From positions 186,001 to 250,000 of the forward strand of contig NZ_AQXQ01000012.1 in the NCBI RefSeq assembly GCF_000376865.1: a DNA stretch of 64,000 bases, written 5' to 3'. The notes under the pieces were generated by a model, which was not told the origin of the DNA, did no database searches, and saw only the letters and a program-made list of their open reading frames with translations. Positions 40,962 through 48,623 of this stretch are shown one piece after another. The DNA is from Thioalkalivibrio sp. ALJ7 (GTDB lineage Bacteria > Pseudomonadota > Gammaproteobacteria > Ectothiorhodospirales > Ectothiorhodospiraceae). The translations under genes and the position numbers were made by a program. Every line of letters begins with the position of its first letter. Position 1 is the stretch's first letter.

Positions 40962-41279
40962 TTAAGGAAACACTGATTAATGTACACGCTCGCGCTCGAG
41001 TTGCTTTTGCGTGCGAACAAGGGGCGGTGACTGCCGTGCAGTCATTCTGCACAAGGGAGCCGCAACGCGGTTCCCGCGCCCGTTGTTATCAAAAACGGGC
41101 GGCCGAGCCCCTGCATTCAATCGCTTGTGGGGTTGGCACCCCAGGTTCCCCGATCCTGCGTTGCGCCCCAAATCCATCAGAAACGGGCGGGTAGAACCAC
41201 TACCCGCTACGCGACGCGCCTTGTCTCGGAAAACCTGGGGTACCAACGCGAGTGTGTACATTAATCAGTGTTTCCTTAA
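40962..41279. mobile_element. MITE-like element, complete copy 2 (318 bp)
   Basis: Perfect 26-bp terminal repeats start TTAAGGAAACACTGATTAAT (40962-40987 and 41254-41279). The interior matches copy 1 in inverted orientation (GAGTTGCTTTTGCGTGCGAA, TCTGCACAAGGGAGCCGCAA, ACGGGCGGGTAGAACCACTA). It has no ORF. The right end supplies the dnaX stop codon (TAA). It lies inside the dnaX-ybaB-recR transcription unit, so the transcript can fold into a long hairpin. Confidence 0.85.
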
Positions 41280-43057
41280 CGCGGTGTCGACGATGCGTCG
41301 TCCACCGTGGTTCCCGAATGGTGATCGCGAATACGAACGGTGCCCAGTTCCGCACCGAACTCCTGACCCAAGGCCTGCACCACTGGGTCCTCGCGCATCG
41401 TCGTCTCGGCGCTAGCCTGACGTTCTGCCGAGGCGGCCGCAAGCCGCGCCGCCGGGGTCGTATCCAGGGGCTCGGACTGACTGACAATCTCCAGGCGCAG
41501 GGACTGGCCCAGGGCCTTTTCCAGTGCATCCTTCAGCCGCGTCTTGGCACGGTCCGTACAGAGCGTGCCCGGAGCCACCGCGATCACGACACGCTCGTTG
41601 TCATGCTTGCGGAGCTCGGCGTGCAGGGCGAGTTCGCGCACCGTGCCCATGGGCAGAGCCTCGGCAAACCGATGCCAGTCGAACATGCCGTCCGCCGCCA
41701 TTTCCGGCGCCGGTGCATCGGGCGCTTTCGCCACAGGAGCGACCGGCGCCGCTTGGGCCTGAGCGCCATCCTCGGGCCGGGTCGCGTTGGGGCGCGGCTT
41801 CGATGGAGAAGTCTCTGGCTCGGGCTCTCTGACCTGCTCACGGGGTGGCGGCGCGGCAGCCTCATTCGAGGGTGCAGCCGAGGACGCGGCATGACTCGGG
41901 CTCGATGCGGCCCTACCAGCCGCCGCCGGATCCCGACCCGTCTGGTGGCCGCCTTCCCCTGCGGCCGGGGCAGGCTCCGGGCGGAACGCCAGCAAGCGCA
42001 GCAGCGTCATCTCAACACCCATGCGCGCATCCGGCGCATAGGGCAGATCGCGGACGCCGTGGATCAGGATCTGATAGGCCAGCTGAATCGTCTCCGGATC
42101 CACCCGGCCGGCGGCCTCATGCGCCCAGACCTGCGCCTCCTCGCCCGCCGCTGGTGGGGCTCCTGCAACCTGCTGCACTGCGACCTGATGCGCCAGCGCG
42201 GCCAACTCGTCCAGTAGACGCGACCAGTCGGGTCCCAGCGTATCCAACTCGGCTAGCCCCGCCAGCAGCGCCGATCCATCCCCAGCAAACACCGCATCGA
42301 GTAGCCCCGCCAGGCGCGTGCGCGGTAGTAACCCGAGCATGTCGCAGGCGTCGGACTCGCTCAGGCGATCGCCGCCGTAGGCAATGGCCTGGTCAGTCAG
42401 GCTCAGCGCATCACGCATCGAGCCCTCGGCCGCCTCGCCCAGACGCAGCAGTGCACCCGGCTCCGCCTCTACGCCTTCGGCGGCGAGGATCTGGGTCAGG
42501 TGTTCGGCGATCATCGCCGGCGGCATCGGCTTCAGGTTGAACTGCAGACAGCGCGACAAGACGGTGACCGGCAGCTTTTGCGGGTCGGTAGTCGCCAGCA
42601 GGAACTTCACGTGTTCCGGCGGCTCCTCCAGCGTCTTCAACAAGGCGTTGAAGCTCTTCTCCGACAACATGTGCACCTCGTCGATCAGGTACACCTTGAA
42701 GCGCCCGGTCGTCGGGGCGTAGGAGACGTTGTCCAGGAGTTCGCGGGTGTCATCCACCCGGGTGCGCGAGGCAGCATCCACCTCGATCAGGTCCAGGTGG
42801 CGACCCTCGGCAATCTCGATGCAGGAACGGCACTCCCCGCAGGGTGTAGCGGTCACACCCGTCTCGCAGTTGAGGCAGCGGGCAAGGATACGGGCAATAG
42901 TGGTCTTGCCCACGCCACGAGTACCGGCAAACAGGTAGGCGTGATGCAGGCGATCGCCGCTCAGGGCATTGGCCAGGGCGCGCACCACGTGCGGCTGCCC
43001 GACCAGGTCCTCGAAGCGCGAGGGACGCCACTTGCGGGCCAGAACCTGGTGACTCAT
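41276..43057 (-). CDS. dnaX: DNA polymerase III subunits gamma/tau
   Basis: 593 residues from the ATG at 43057 (GGGGGAGG upstream). AAA+ clamp-loader ATPase: Walker A FAGTRGVGKTTIARIL, the zinc module CLNCETGVTATPCGECRSC, Walker B VYLIDEVHMLS, and sensor/SRC motif TVLSRCLQFNLKP. A Pro/Ala/Glu-rich linker (~370-460) leads to tau domain V (FDWHRFAEALPMG, LKDALEKALGQSLRLEIVS). No obvious A-rich frameshift site was seen, so separate gamma production is uncertain. The stop codon derives from the MITE end. Confidence 0.96.
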   Translation of the reverse strand: MSHQVLARKWRPSRFEDLVGQPHVVRALANALSGDRLHHAYLFAGTRGVGKTTIARILARCLNCETGVTATPCGECRSCIEIAEGRHLDLIEVDAASRTRVDDTRELLDNVSYAPTTGRFKVYLIDEVHMLSEKSFNALLKTLEEPPEHVKFLLATTDPQKLPVTVLSRCLQFNLKPMPPAMIAEHLTQILAAEGVEAEPGALLRLGEAAEGSMRDALSLTDQAIAYGGDRLSESDACDMLGLLPRTRLAGLLDAVFAGDGSALLAGLAELDTLGPDWSRLLDELAALAHQVAVQQVAGAPPAAGEEAQVWAHEAAGRVDPETIQLAYQILIHGVRDLPYAPDARMGVEMTLLRLLAFRPEPAPAAGEGGHQTGRDPAAAGRAASSPSHAASSAAPSNEAAAPPPREQVREPEPETSPSKPRPNATRPEDGAQAQAAPVAPVAKAPDAPAPEMAADGMFDWHRFAEALPMGTVRELALHAELRKHDNERVVIAVAPGTLCTDRAKTRLKDALEKALGQSLRLEIVSQSEPLDTTPAARLAAASAERQASAETTMREDPVVQALGQEFGAELGTVRIRDHHSGTTVDDASSTPR

Positions 43058-43145
43058 GCCTCCCCCGTCAGTGGAGTCTGTCGCGAACCGGGAAGCGGGG
43101 CCATCACCGCAGGAATCCGATCCGCTAGGAATAAGGTGGTGGCCC

Positions 43146-43240
<95 letters not shown>

Positions 43241-43528
43241 CGGACCACCATAACGCGGTCCACGATTCGGAGTTTCCGAATCCGGGCGGCAAGCTTCCGC
43301 ATTTCCGGCGAACGCGTCAACCTTGGAGGCCTGCATTGAAGGACAATCGCGACGATGAAGGCGGCCACCACCGTGATAGCCGTAGCCTAACAAGAGAATA
43401 GAAAACAAAAACTGGATCAATCATAAGCCAACCCTTATCTTGAGTCTCGTAGTCGGGCATCGGCCTGGCTGAACAACAATCTTCTCTCTGGTTTACTGCA
43501 ATCAACACTCGACTAAGGAGTACGACAA

Positions 43529-44278
43529 ATGGAACTCGAAAATCGCGAAGGTCAGCGCATCCCGGACGTCACCTTCCGCTGCCGCAAGGACAACGACTGG
43601 AACGACGTGCACAGCAACGACCTGTTCAAGGGTCGCAACGTGGTCGTTTTCGCCCTGCCGGGCGCGTTCACCCCGACCTGCTCCTCGGCCCACGTGCCGC
43701 GCTACAACGAGCTGGCCCCGGTGTTCAAGAAGCACGGCATCGACGAGATCGTCTGCATCTCGGTCAATGACGGATTCGTGATGGAGGCCTGGCAGGCCGA
43801 CCAGCAGGCCGAGCGTGTGACCTTCATCGCCGATGGCAATGGCGAGTTCACCGAGCAGATGGGCATGCTGGTCGACAAGAGCGACCTCGGCTTCGGCCAC
43901 CGCTCCTGGCGCTATTCCATGCTGGTGCGCGACGGCGTGATCGAGAAGCAGTTCATCGAACCGGACGAACCGGGCGACCCCTTCGTGGTCTCCGACGCCG
44001 ACACCATGCTCGCCCACGTCGCGCCGGATGCGGCCTGCCCTGAAGACGTCGTCGTCTTCACCAAGCCGGGCTGCCCGTACTGCGCCAGCGCCAAGGAGAT
44101 GCTGGAGAACGCCGGTCTCGACTACGAGGAGATCGTGCTGGGCCGCGACGCCAGCCTGCGCAGCCTGCGCGCCGCCACCGGCGCGATGACCGTCCCACAG
44201 GTGTTCGTGGGCGGCCACCGCATCGGCGGCTCGGACGATCTGCAGGAGTGGATCTCCCGCGAGAAGAAGGCGGCGTAA
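43529..44278 (+). CDS. Peroxiredoxin-glutaredoxin fusion (glutathione-amide-dependent peroxidase type)
   Basis: 249 residues; ATG at 43529 with AAGGAG upstream. Residues 1-~165 are a Prx5-type peroxiredoxin with [18 protein letters not shown] (peroxidatic Cys ~51). Residues ~172-245 are a glutaredoxin with [32 protein letters not shown]. The fusion reduces peroxides using glutathione directly. In Chromatium the same fusion (garB) is encoded with glutathione amide reductase (garA), matching the gene that follows here. The 43258-43528 region upstream holds only its promoter area; no motif was fixed. Confidence 0.94.
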   Translation: MELENREGQRIPDVTFRCRKDNDWNDVHSNDLFKGRNVVVFALPGAFTPTCSSAHVPRYNELAPVFKKHGIDEIVCISVNDGFVMEAWQADQQAERVTFIADGNGEFTEQMGMLVDKSDLGFGHRSWRYSMLVRDGVIEKQFIEPDEPGDPFVVSDADTMLAHVAPDAACPEDVVVFTKPGCPYCASAKEMLENAGLDYEEIVLGRDASLRSLRAATGAMTVPQVFVGGHRIGGSDDLQEWISREKKAA

Positions 44279-44290
44279 ACCCTGCCTGCC

Positions 44291-44382
44291 GGGACGGGTC
44301 CTCGTGACCCGTCCCCGGTGGTCACCCGGATGGGTGGCCATCCGTGTCCGGATCCCGCAAATCGGACGTCCGGACACGGATG
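44291..44382 (+). promoter_or_regulatory. Two strong hairpins between the peroxiredoxin and reductase genes
   Basis: Hairpin 1: GGGACGGGTC-CTCGT-GACCCGTCCC (44291-44315). Hairpin 2: CATCCGTGTCCGGA (44339-44352) with TCCGGACACGGATG (44369-44382), a 14-bp perfect stem. Neither has a T-run. They may set the relative expression of the two genes or stabilise the upstream mRNA. Confidence 0.55.
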
Positions 44383-44452
44383 GCAGACCCCGGCGACCGC
44401 AACGAGTGCGTTCGCTATGCAACACTTTCACCGAACCCTTCGAGGAACCGAC

Positions 44453-45847
44453 ATGGAACACTACGACATCATCGTGATTGGCGGCGGCAGCGGCGGCCTG
44501 GCCGTGGCGGAACGTGCCGCCCCGCACGGCGCCCGCGTCGCCGTGTTCGATCCCAAGCCGCTGGGCGGCACCTGTGTGAACGAGGGTTGCGTGCCCAAGA
44601 AACTCACCTGGTACTCCGCCGAGCACATGTCACATGCCCGCGAGGCGGGCGAGTTCGGCGTGGATGTCGAGATCAAGGGCATCCGCTACGCCGACCTGGC
44701 CAACAAGCGCCAGTCCATGCTGAAGGATCTGAACCAGTTCTGGTCCGGGCACCTGGAAAAGCTGGACGTCACGCACATCCCGGAACGTGCGCGTCTGACG
44801 GACAAGAACAAGGTCGTCAGCGAGAGCGGCACCGAATACACCGCCGAACGCATCGTGCTGGCCATGGGCGGCGCGCCGATCGTACCGCCTCTGGAAGGCG
44901 CCGAGCTGGGCGCCACCTCCGACGACTTCTTTGAGTGGACCGAACTGCCGGGGTCCATCGCCGTGATCGGTGCCGGCTATATCGGCCTGGAGATGGCCGG
45001 AATGCTGCGCTCCTTGGGTGTGAAGACCGACGTAGTCGCAATGGAAGACCGTGTTCTGGAGATGTTCGACCCGATGATCTCGCAGGCGCTGGACCAGCAC
45101 ATGGAATACCAGGGCATCGACCGCCATCTGGGCGTGAAAGTCGCCGGCCTTGGCGGCAAGCCCGGCGCCGTGACCATCAAGCTCGAAGGCGGCCAGGAGC
45201 TGGGCCCCTATGAGAAGGTCCTGTGGGCCGTCGGCCGCAAGCCGGCCACCGCCAACATGGGCCTGGAAGAGGTCGGCGTCGAGATCGCCCGCGGGGGCAT
45301 CATCCCGGTCGACGAGTGGCAGGCGACCAATGTCGAGGGCATCTATGCCCTTGGCGACATCATCGGCAAGGGCCCGCTAACGCCGGTGGCAATCGCGGCC
45401 GGCCGCCGTCTGGCCGACCACTGGTACGCGCCGGAGTCCAACCCGGTGCCGGTCGACTACGATCAGATCCCGACGGTCACCTTTACCCACCCGACCGCGG
45501 GCATGGTCGGACTGACCGAACCGCAGGCCGTGGACAAGCACGGGGACAGCGTGCGCATCTACGAAACGCAGTTCGGCGGCCTCAACCGCGCCTTCGCGGA
45601 GGGCGAGGTACCGCCGGTCGCGATGAAGCTGGTCTGCGCCGGAGACGACGAAAAGGTGGTCGGCATCCACATGATCGGCGCGAACGTCGACGAGATGCTG
45701 CAAGGCTTCGCGGTGGCGGTGCGCATGGGCGCCACCAAGCGCGACCTGGACCTGACCATCCCGCTGCACCCCACCAGCGCCGAGGAACTGGTCACCCTCA
45801 AGGAAGGCCGTCCAGGCCGCCAGAAAGGGCTGTCGAAGGCCGCCTGA
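44453..45847 (+). CDS. Glutathione(-amide) reductase, predicted NADH-preferring
   Basis: 464 residues from the ATG at 44453 (GAGGA upstream). Flavoprotein disulfide reductase: FAD site [19 protein letters not shown], redox-active [14 protein letters not shown], nucleotide site [20 protein letters not shown] and the interface catalytic motif [14 protein letters not shown], all in glutathione-reductase style. Where E. coli GR has Arg198 and Arg204 to bind the NADPH phosphate, this protein has Glu198 in [13 protein letters not shown] and no Arg204, pointing to NADH, as reported for Chromatium glutathione amide reductase. It is paired with the Prx-Grx peroxidase gene upstream. Confidence 0.92.
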   Translation: MEHYDIIVIGGGSGGLAVAERAAPHGARVAVFDPKPLGGTCVNEGCVPKKLTWYSAEHMSHAREAGEFGVDVEIKGIRYADLANKRQSMLKDLNQFWSGHLEKLDVTHIPERARLTDKNKVVSESGTEYTAERIVLAMGGAPIVPPLEGAELGATSDDFFEWTELPGSIAVIGAGYIGLEMAGMLRSLGVKTDVVAMEDRVLEMFDPMISQALDQHMEYQGIDRHLGVKVAGLGGKPGAVTIKLEGGQELGPYEKVLWAVGRKPATANMGLEEVGVEIARGGIIPVDEWQATNVEGIYALGDIIGKGPLTPVAIAAGRRLADHWYAPESNPVPVDYDQIPTVTFTHPTAGMVGLTEPQAVDKHGDSVRIYETQFGGLNRAFAEGEVPPVAMKLVCAGDDEKVVGIHMIGANVDEMLQGFAVAVRMGATKRDLDLTIPLHPTSAEELVTLKEGRPGRQKGLSKAA

Positions 45848-45871
45848 GGCCCACACCACCACCCCTGAAAC

Positions 45872-45914
45872 AAAACGCCGCCCCGGTGCAACGACCGGGG
45901 CGGCGTCGTTTTGT
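45872..45914 (+). terminator. Intrinsic terminator after the reductase gene
   Basis: ACGCCGCCCCGGT-GCAACG-ACCGGGGCGGCGT is followed by CGTTTTGT, starting 28 nt after the stop codon. Confidence 0.85.
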
Positions 45915-45987
45915 GCGGTCGATCAGGTCCTTACCCATAAATCTGGCCTACACTTGCAGATTCAAACAATCCGCAAGGAGAGAAAGC

Positions 45988-46152
45988 ATGCTGGGATGGG
46001 CACTACTATTTCTGATCGTCGCGATTGTCGCAGGCGCCCTCGGACTGAGCGGTATTGCCGGGGCCGCGACGCAAATCGCGTGGATCCTGTTCATCGTAGG
46101 GCTGATCCTGGCGGTCGTCTTCTTCATCACCGGCAGGCGCCCCCCGCTGTAG
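45988..46152 (+). CDS. DUF1328 small membrane protein
   Basis: 54 residues; ATG at 45988 with AAGGAG upstream. Two transmembrane helices ([34 protein letters not shown]) with the DUF1328/YtjA hallmark [14 protein letters not shown] between them. Such proteins are often stress-induced. It stands alone after a terminator and is followed by a decayed MITE copy. Confidence 0.92.
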   Translation: MLGWALLFLIVAIVAGALGLSGIAGAATQIAWILFIVGLILAVVFFITGRRPPL

Positions 46153-46179
46153 CCGACCCCCAGACAGGCCAGGCGACCG

Positions 46180-46445
46180 CGCACGCAATCGCACGCTCTT
46201 GCTCAATGTGCTTTTGCGCGCGCCAACCGCCGAACATGGACGTTGCACTACGGAACCGCCCCATGCGGGCGGCCGCTCACTATATGCAGGAGCACCACCG
46301 CCCCTGCATCCCACCGCTCGGAGCTTCGCTCCCCATCGTCTCTGATCCCGCGTTGCGGCCTTGCCCGTAGACCTACCCCCAATTACGTACTGGTTTCGGA
46401 GCAATCGGGAATACCAACGCAGCCCGACCGATTGATCTGCGCCCA
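46180..46445. mobile_element. Decayed copy of the MITE-like element
   Basis: Order-conserved matches to the complete copies: AATCGCACGCTC, GTGCTTTTGCGCGCG, CATGCGGGCGGCCG, CCCCTGCATC, CCCGCGTTGCGG, TTTCGGAGCAATCGGGAATACCAACGC (only partly matching), and CCGATTGATCTGCGC near the right end. The ends are degenerate. It accounts for most of the 46153-46561 gap. Confidence 0.6.
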
Positions 46446-46561
46446 CTGTGAAGGCCCAAACTTGAACACAAAAAACACGCCGCCCAAGCAAAGTGCCGGG
46501 GCGACGCACCCGATGAGCCTGGGGGCAACACGCAGGTTTCCCCCTTCGGCATCATGGATCG

Positions 46562-47194
46562 CTAGAATCTCCAGCCGACTGACGCCGTGAAGGCATCGAT
46601 CTTGTAGTCACTGTCGAAATCGTAGCGTTCGTATTCGGCACGGATCAGGAACGCATTCAAGTTCACCTGCATCCCAACCCCGTAGACCGGATCGAAGCCG
46701 TCCTGGCTACGCAATGTACGGCCCTCATCTCCGAGGTTCCCACGTACGTCCGCGTCCCATTTCGCGGCCCCGACCTTCGCGAAGGCCTCTACGTAAGGCC
46801 CGATCGGCAACTTACCCAGCACACTGGCACCATAGGCGCTGGAACGAATACTCGAGTTCGCTCCATCTTCATTCCCTCGCAGCGTCACCTCACCTAGATC
46901 CGAATAGAACCCCTCGACCGCCAAGTACTGATTGAAGTTGTAGCCCACAAAACCACGCCAGACATTGTCGTCATCATCAATACTGAAGTCCGACGCGCCT
47001 GAGCCAATAAAATCAGACACCTCGTCACGGTCATTCTCCAACGATCCAAAACCTGTACCCAAGCCCATATAAAAACCGGACGTCCGATCCCGATCTTGCT
47101 GAGCTCGATCCCGATCCTGCTGAGCCAGAACAGCCTGAGATCCGAAAAGAAAAAGTGTCGACACCGCAACACTGGCAAACATATTTCGCTTCAT
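46562..47194 (-). CDS. OmpA/OmpW-like 8-stranded outer-membrane protein
   Basis: 210 residues; ATG at 47194 with AGGAG upstream. The signal peptide ends GSQAVLA (~24). A short QQDRDRAQQDRDR duplication follows, then barrel strands (TSGFYMGLGTGFGSL, VWRGFVGYNFNQYLAVEGFY, YGASVLGKLPIGPYVEAFAK, FLIRAEYERYDFDSDYKIDA) ending FTASVGWRF with terminal Phe. The pattern is that of the OmpA-like transmembrane/OMP_b-brl family. Acidic loops fit a saline environment. It is monocistronic. Confidence 0.85.
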   Translation of the reverse strand: MKRNMFASVAVSTLFLFGSQAVLAQQDRDRAQQDRDRTSGFYMGLGTGFGSLENDRDEVSDFIGSGASDFSIDDDDNVWRGFVGYNFNQYLAVEGFYSDLGEVTLRGNEDGANSSIRSSAYGASVLGKLPIGPYVEAFAKVGAAKWDADVRGNLGDEGRTLRSQDGFDPVYGVGMQVNLNAFLIRAEYERYDFDSDYKIDAFTASVGWRF

Positions 47195-47433
47195 TTATGT
47201 CTCCTGAAAAACGGGCGGTTTAATAAAATGAATGGAGCAACCACGCGCACGGTTATTCTTCACGAATAACCCATAATGGGGAAGACCTAATTATTGAACC
47301 GAATCATAAAACTTCATGGCCCTTACGACATGAATTTCAATTGTTGATCAGGCGCACATCGCCCTTAACCTAAGTTGTTCTGGAGACCCCCGCCCATAGA
47401 GGTAGCTCAACACATCGATCAGTATTTCGCTAA
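47195..47433. other. AT-rich intergenic region
   Basis: It holds the upstream region of the OMP gene (minus strand), with A/T-rich stretches suited to a promoter. No gene or definite motif is seen. Confidence 0.4.
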
Positions 47434-47491
47434 AACAAAAAGGCTGAGGCGCAAGTCACCATCCGCTCATGGCCACCCGCGCCCCAGCCTT
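47434..47491 (-). terminator. Intrinsic terminator after the lipoprotein gene
   Basis: On the minus strand AAGGCTGGGGCGC and GCGCCTCAGCCTT pair (one mismatch) around a ~25-nt loop, followed by TTTGTTTTA, 34 nt beyond the lipoprotein stop. Confidence 0.7.
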
Positions 47492-47525
47492 GTCCTTCAG
47501 CCCTCAGGCAAACCCTGACTACCGA

Positions 47526-47816
47526 TTAATCCATACGAACCGGGTTTCCATCCCGATACTCGTCGTAAGCTTCCTCCTCGTACTGCTCCTCGTTCTCTTC
47601 CTCTTCGCGTTGGATCTCGTCCTCCTCACGGAGATCCTCGATCCATCCGCGCGCCTCATCGCCTGACTCGTCCACTGCATCGACAGCCTCTTCGAACGCA
47701 TCATCCGCCTGTTCGCCCGTATCCGTATCGGAACAACCCACCATCACCACGAGACCCACTGCGGCAACACACGCCACCACCGCTCGCGCTCCGTAGGTCT
47801 TAGGACTTTTCTTCAT
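47526..47816 (-). CDS. Small acidic lipoprotein
   Basis: 96 residues; ATG at 47816 with GAGGT upstream, overlapping the csbD-like gene by 17 nt. The signal peptide has a lipobox-like VVMVGCSD with Cys28. The mature part is extremely acidic and low-complexity (EEDEIQREEEENEEQYEEEA). It is co-translated with a CsbD-like stress protein. No family is recognised; it is probably an envelope stress lipoprotein. Confidence 0.72.
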   Translation of the reverse strand: MKKSPKTYGARAVVACVAAVGLVVMVGCSDTDTGEQADDAFEEAVDAVDESGDEARGWIEDLREEDEIQREEEENEEQYEEEAYDEYRDGNPVRMD

Positions 47817-48015
47817 GGCGAACCTCTTCCATTAGTTCGTTGATCCTGGATGCCACCTTCTCTCGGCTTTCCCCGTACTTCTCGCGAATTCGGGCTGCCA
47901 ACTCGTCGATATTCCCTTCGGCCTCCATCAACTCATCATCATTCAGACGCGCCCATTCCTGCTTCAGCCTGGCCTGGAGACGCTGGCTCCGACCCTTGAT
48001 CTGATCTTTGTTCAT
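47800..48015 (-). CDS. CsbD family stress-response protein
   Basis: 71 residues; ATG at 48015 with AAGGA upstream. The family signature MNKDQIKGRSQRLQARLKQEWARL is recognisable in MNKDQIKGRSQRLQ and LNDDELMEAEGNIDELAARI, with a C-terminal helix (REKYGESREKVASRINELME). A cytoplasmic helical protein of the general stress class (YjbJ-like). It is first of a two-gene unit with the acidic lipoprotein. Confidence 0.9.
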   Translation of the reverse strand: MNKDQIKGRSQRLQARLKQEWARLNDDELMEAEGNIDELAARIREKYGESREKVASRINELMEEVRHEEKS

Positions 48016-48317
48016 TTTTCATTCCTTTCGTATTCAAATGCATTAAAGAATTTATAAATTTCCATCCTGCGGCCTACTGGAGATAGACTTCAGCCGGGAC
48101 TCAATGCGCCGTTAAAAAGGACAGAACTGAGAACTGAAACACGCTGCACGCCTAAAACCGTGCCCAACATCAAACAATCAAACGATCCATGTCATCGATC
48201 TGGATCGTTCCATCTTTCCAATGGGCCAGGCCCGCTTGCGCTATGGACTGAAGGAACGGCTCACACGCACGGCGGAGATCCGGAGTGCACCCCAAGCACA
48301 GGTTGATTCGTAGGGAA

Positions 48318-48458
48318 ATGCAGCTCATCGGATGGATGCTGCAACCGCGCCCGGATCTCGAGGAGGAAGTGCGCCAGGCGAGCGCATTGATCAACCCGCC
48401 CGAGGATGCAACGGTCCGGTGTTGGTACCAGGATCTCCTTGAGTTCGGGTTACGCTAG
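48318..48458 (+). pseudogene. 46-codon coding remnant of unknown family, ending at a MITE-like scar
   Basis: An open stretch (RPDLEEEVRQASALINPPED, then RCWYQDLLEFGLR) looks like real protein rather than noise. It has no good start: upstream the frame is open only to 48252, and a different frame (GLKERLTRTAEIR) is also plausible, suggesting a frameshifted gene. The stop TAG begins TAGGGAGACG, identical to the first 10 bases of the MITE terminal repeat. There is faint similarity to the start of sigma-54 region I, not convincing. No other gene is supported in 48016-48623. Confidence 0.35.
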
Positions 48459-48623
48459 GGAGACGTGTCACGCATCGAAACACTGGGTGTTACGGTACGT
48501 AACGTCTATCAGGAAGGTCTCTCAGGCAAGCGACTGATTCCCAAACTTGAAGATTGATGGCGTGCTTTTTGCATCGGGCGAACAAGTTTCTTGAACCCGT
48601 TCACCTTGGGATGCCGCACCGCC

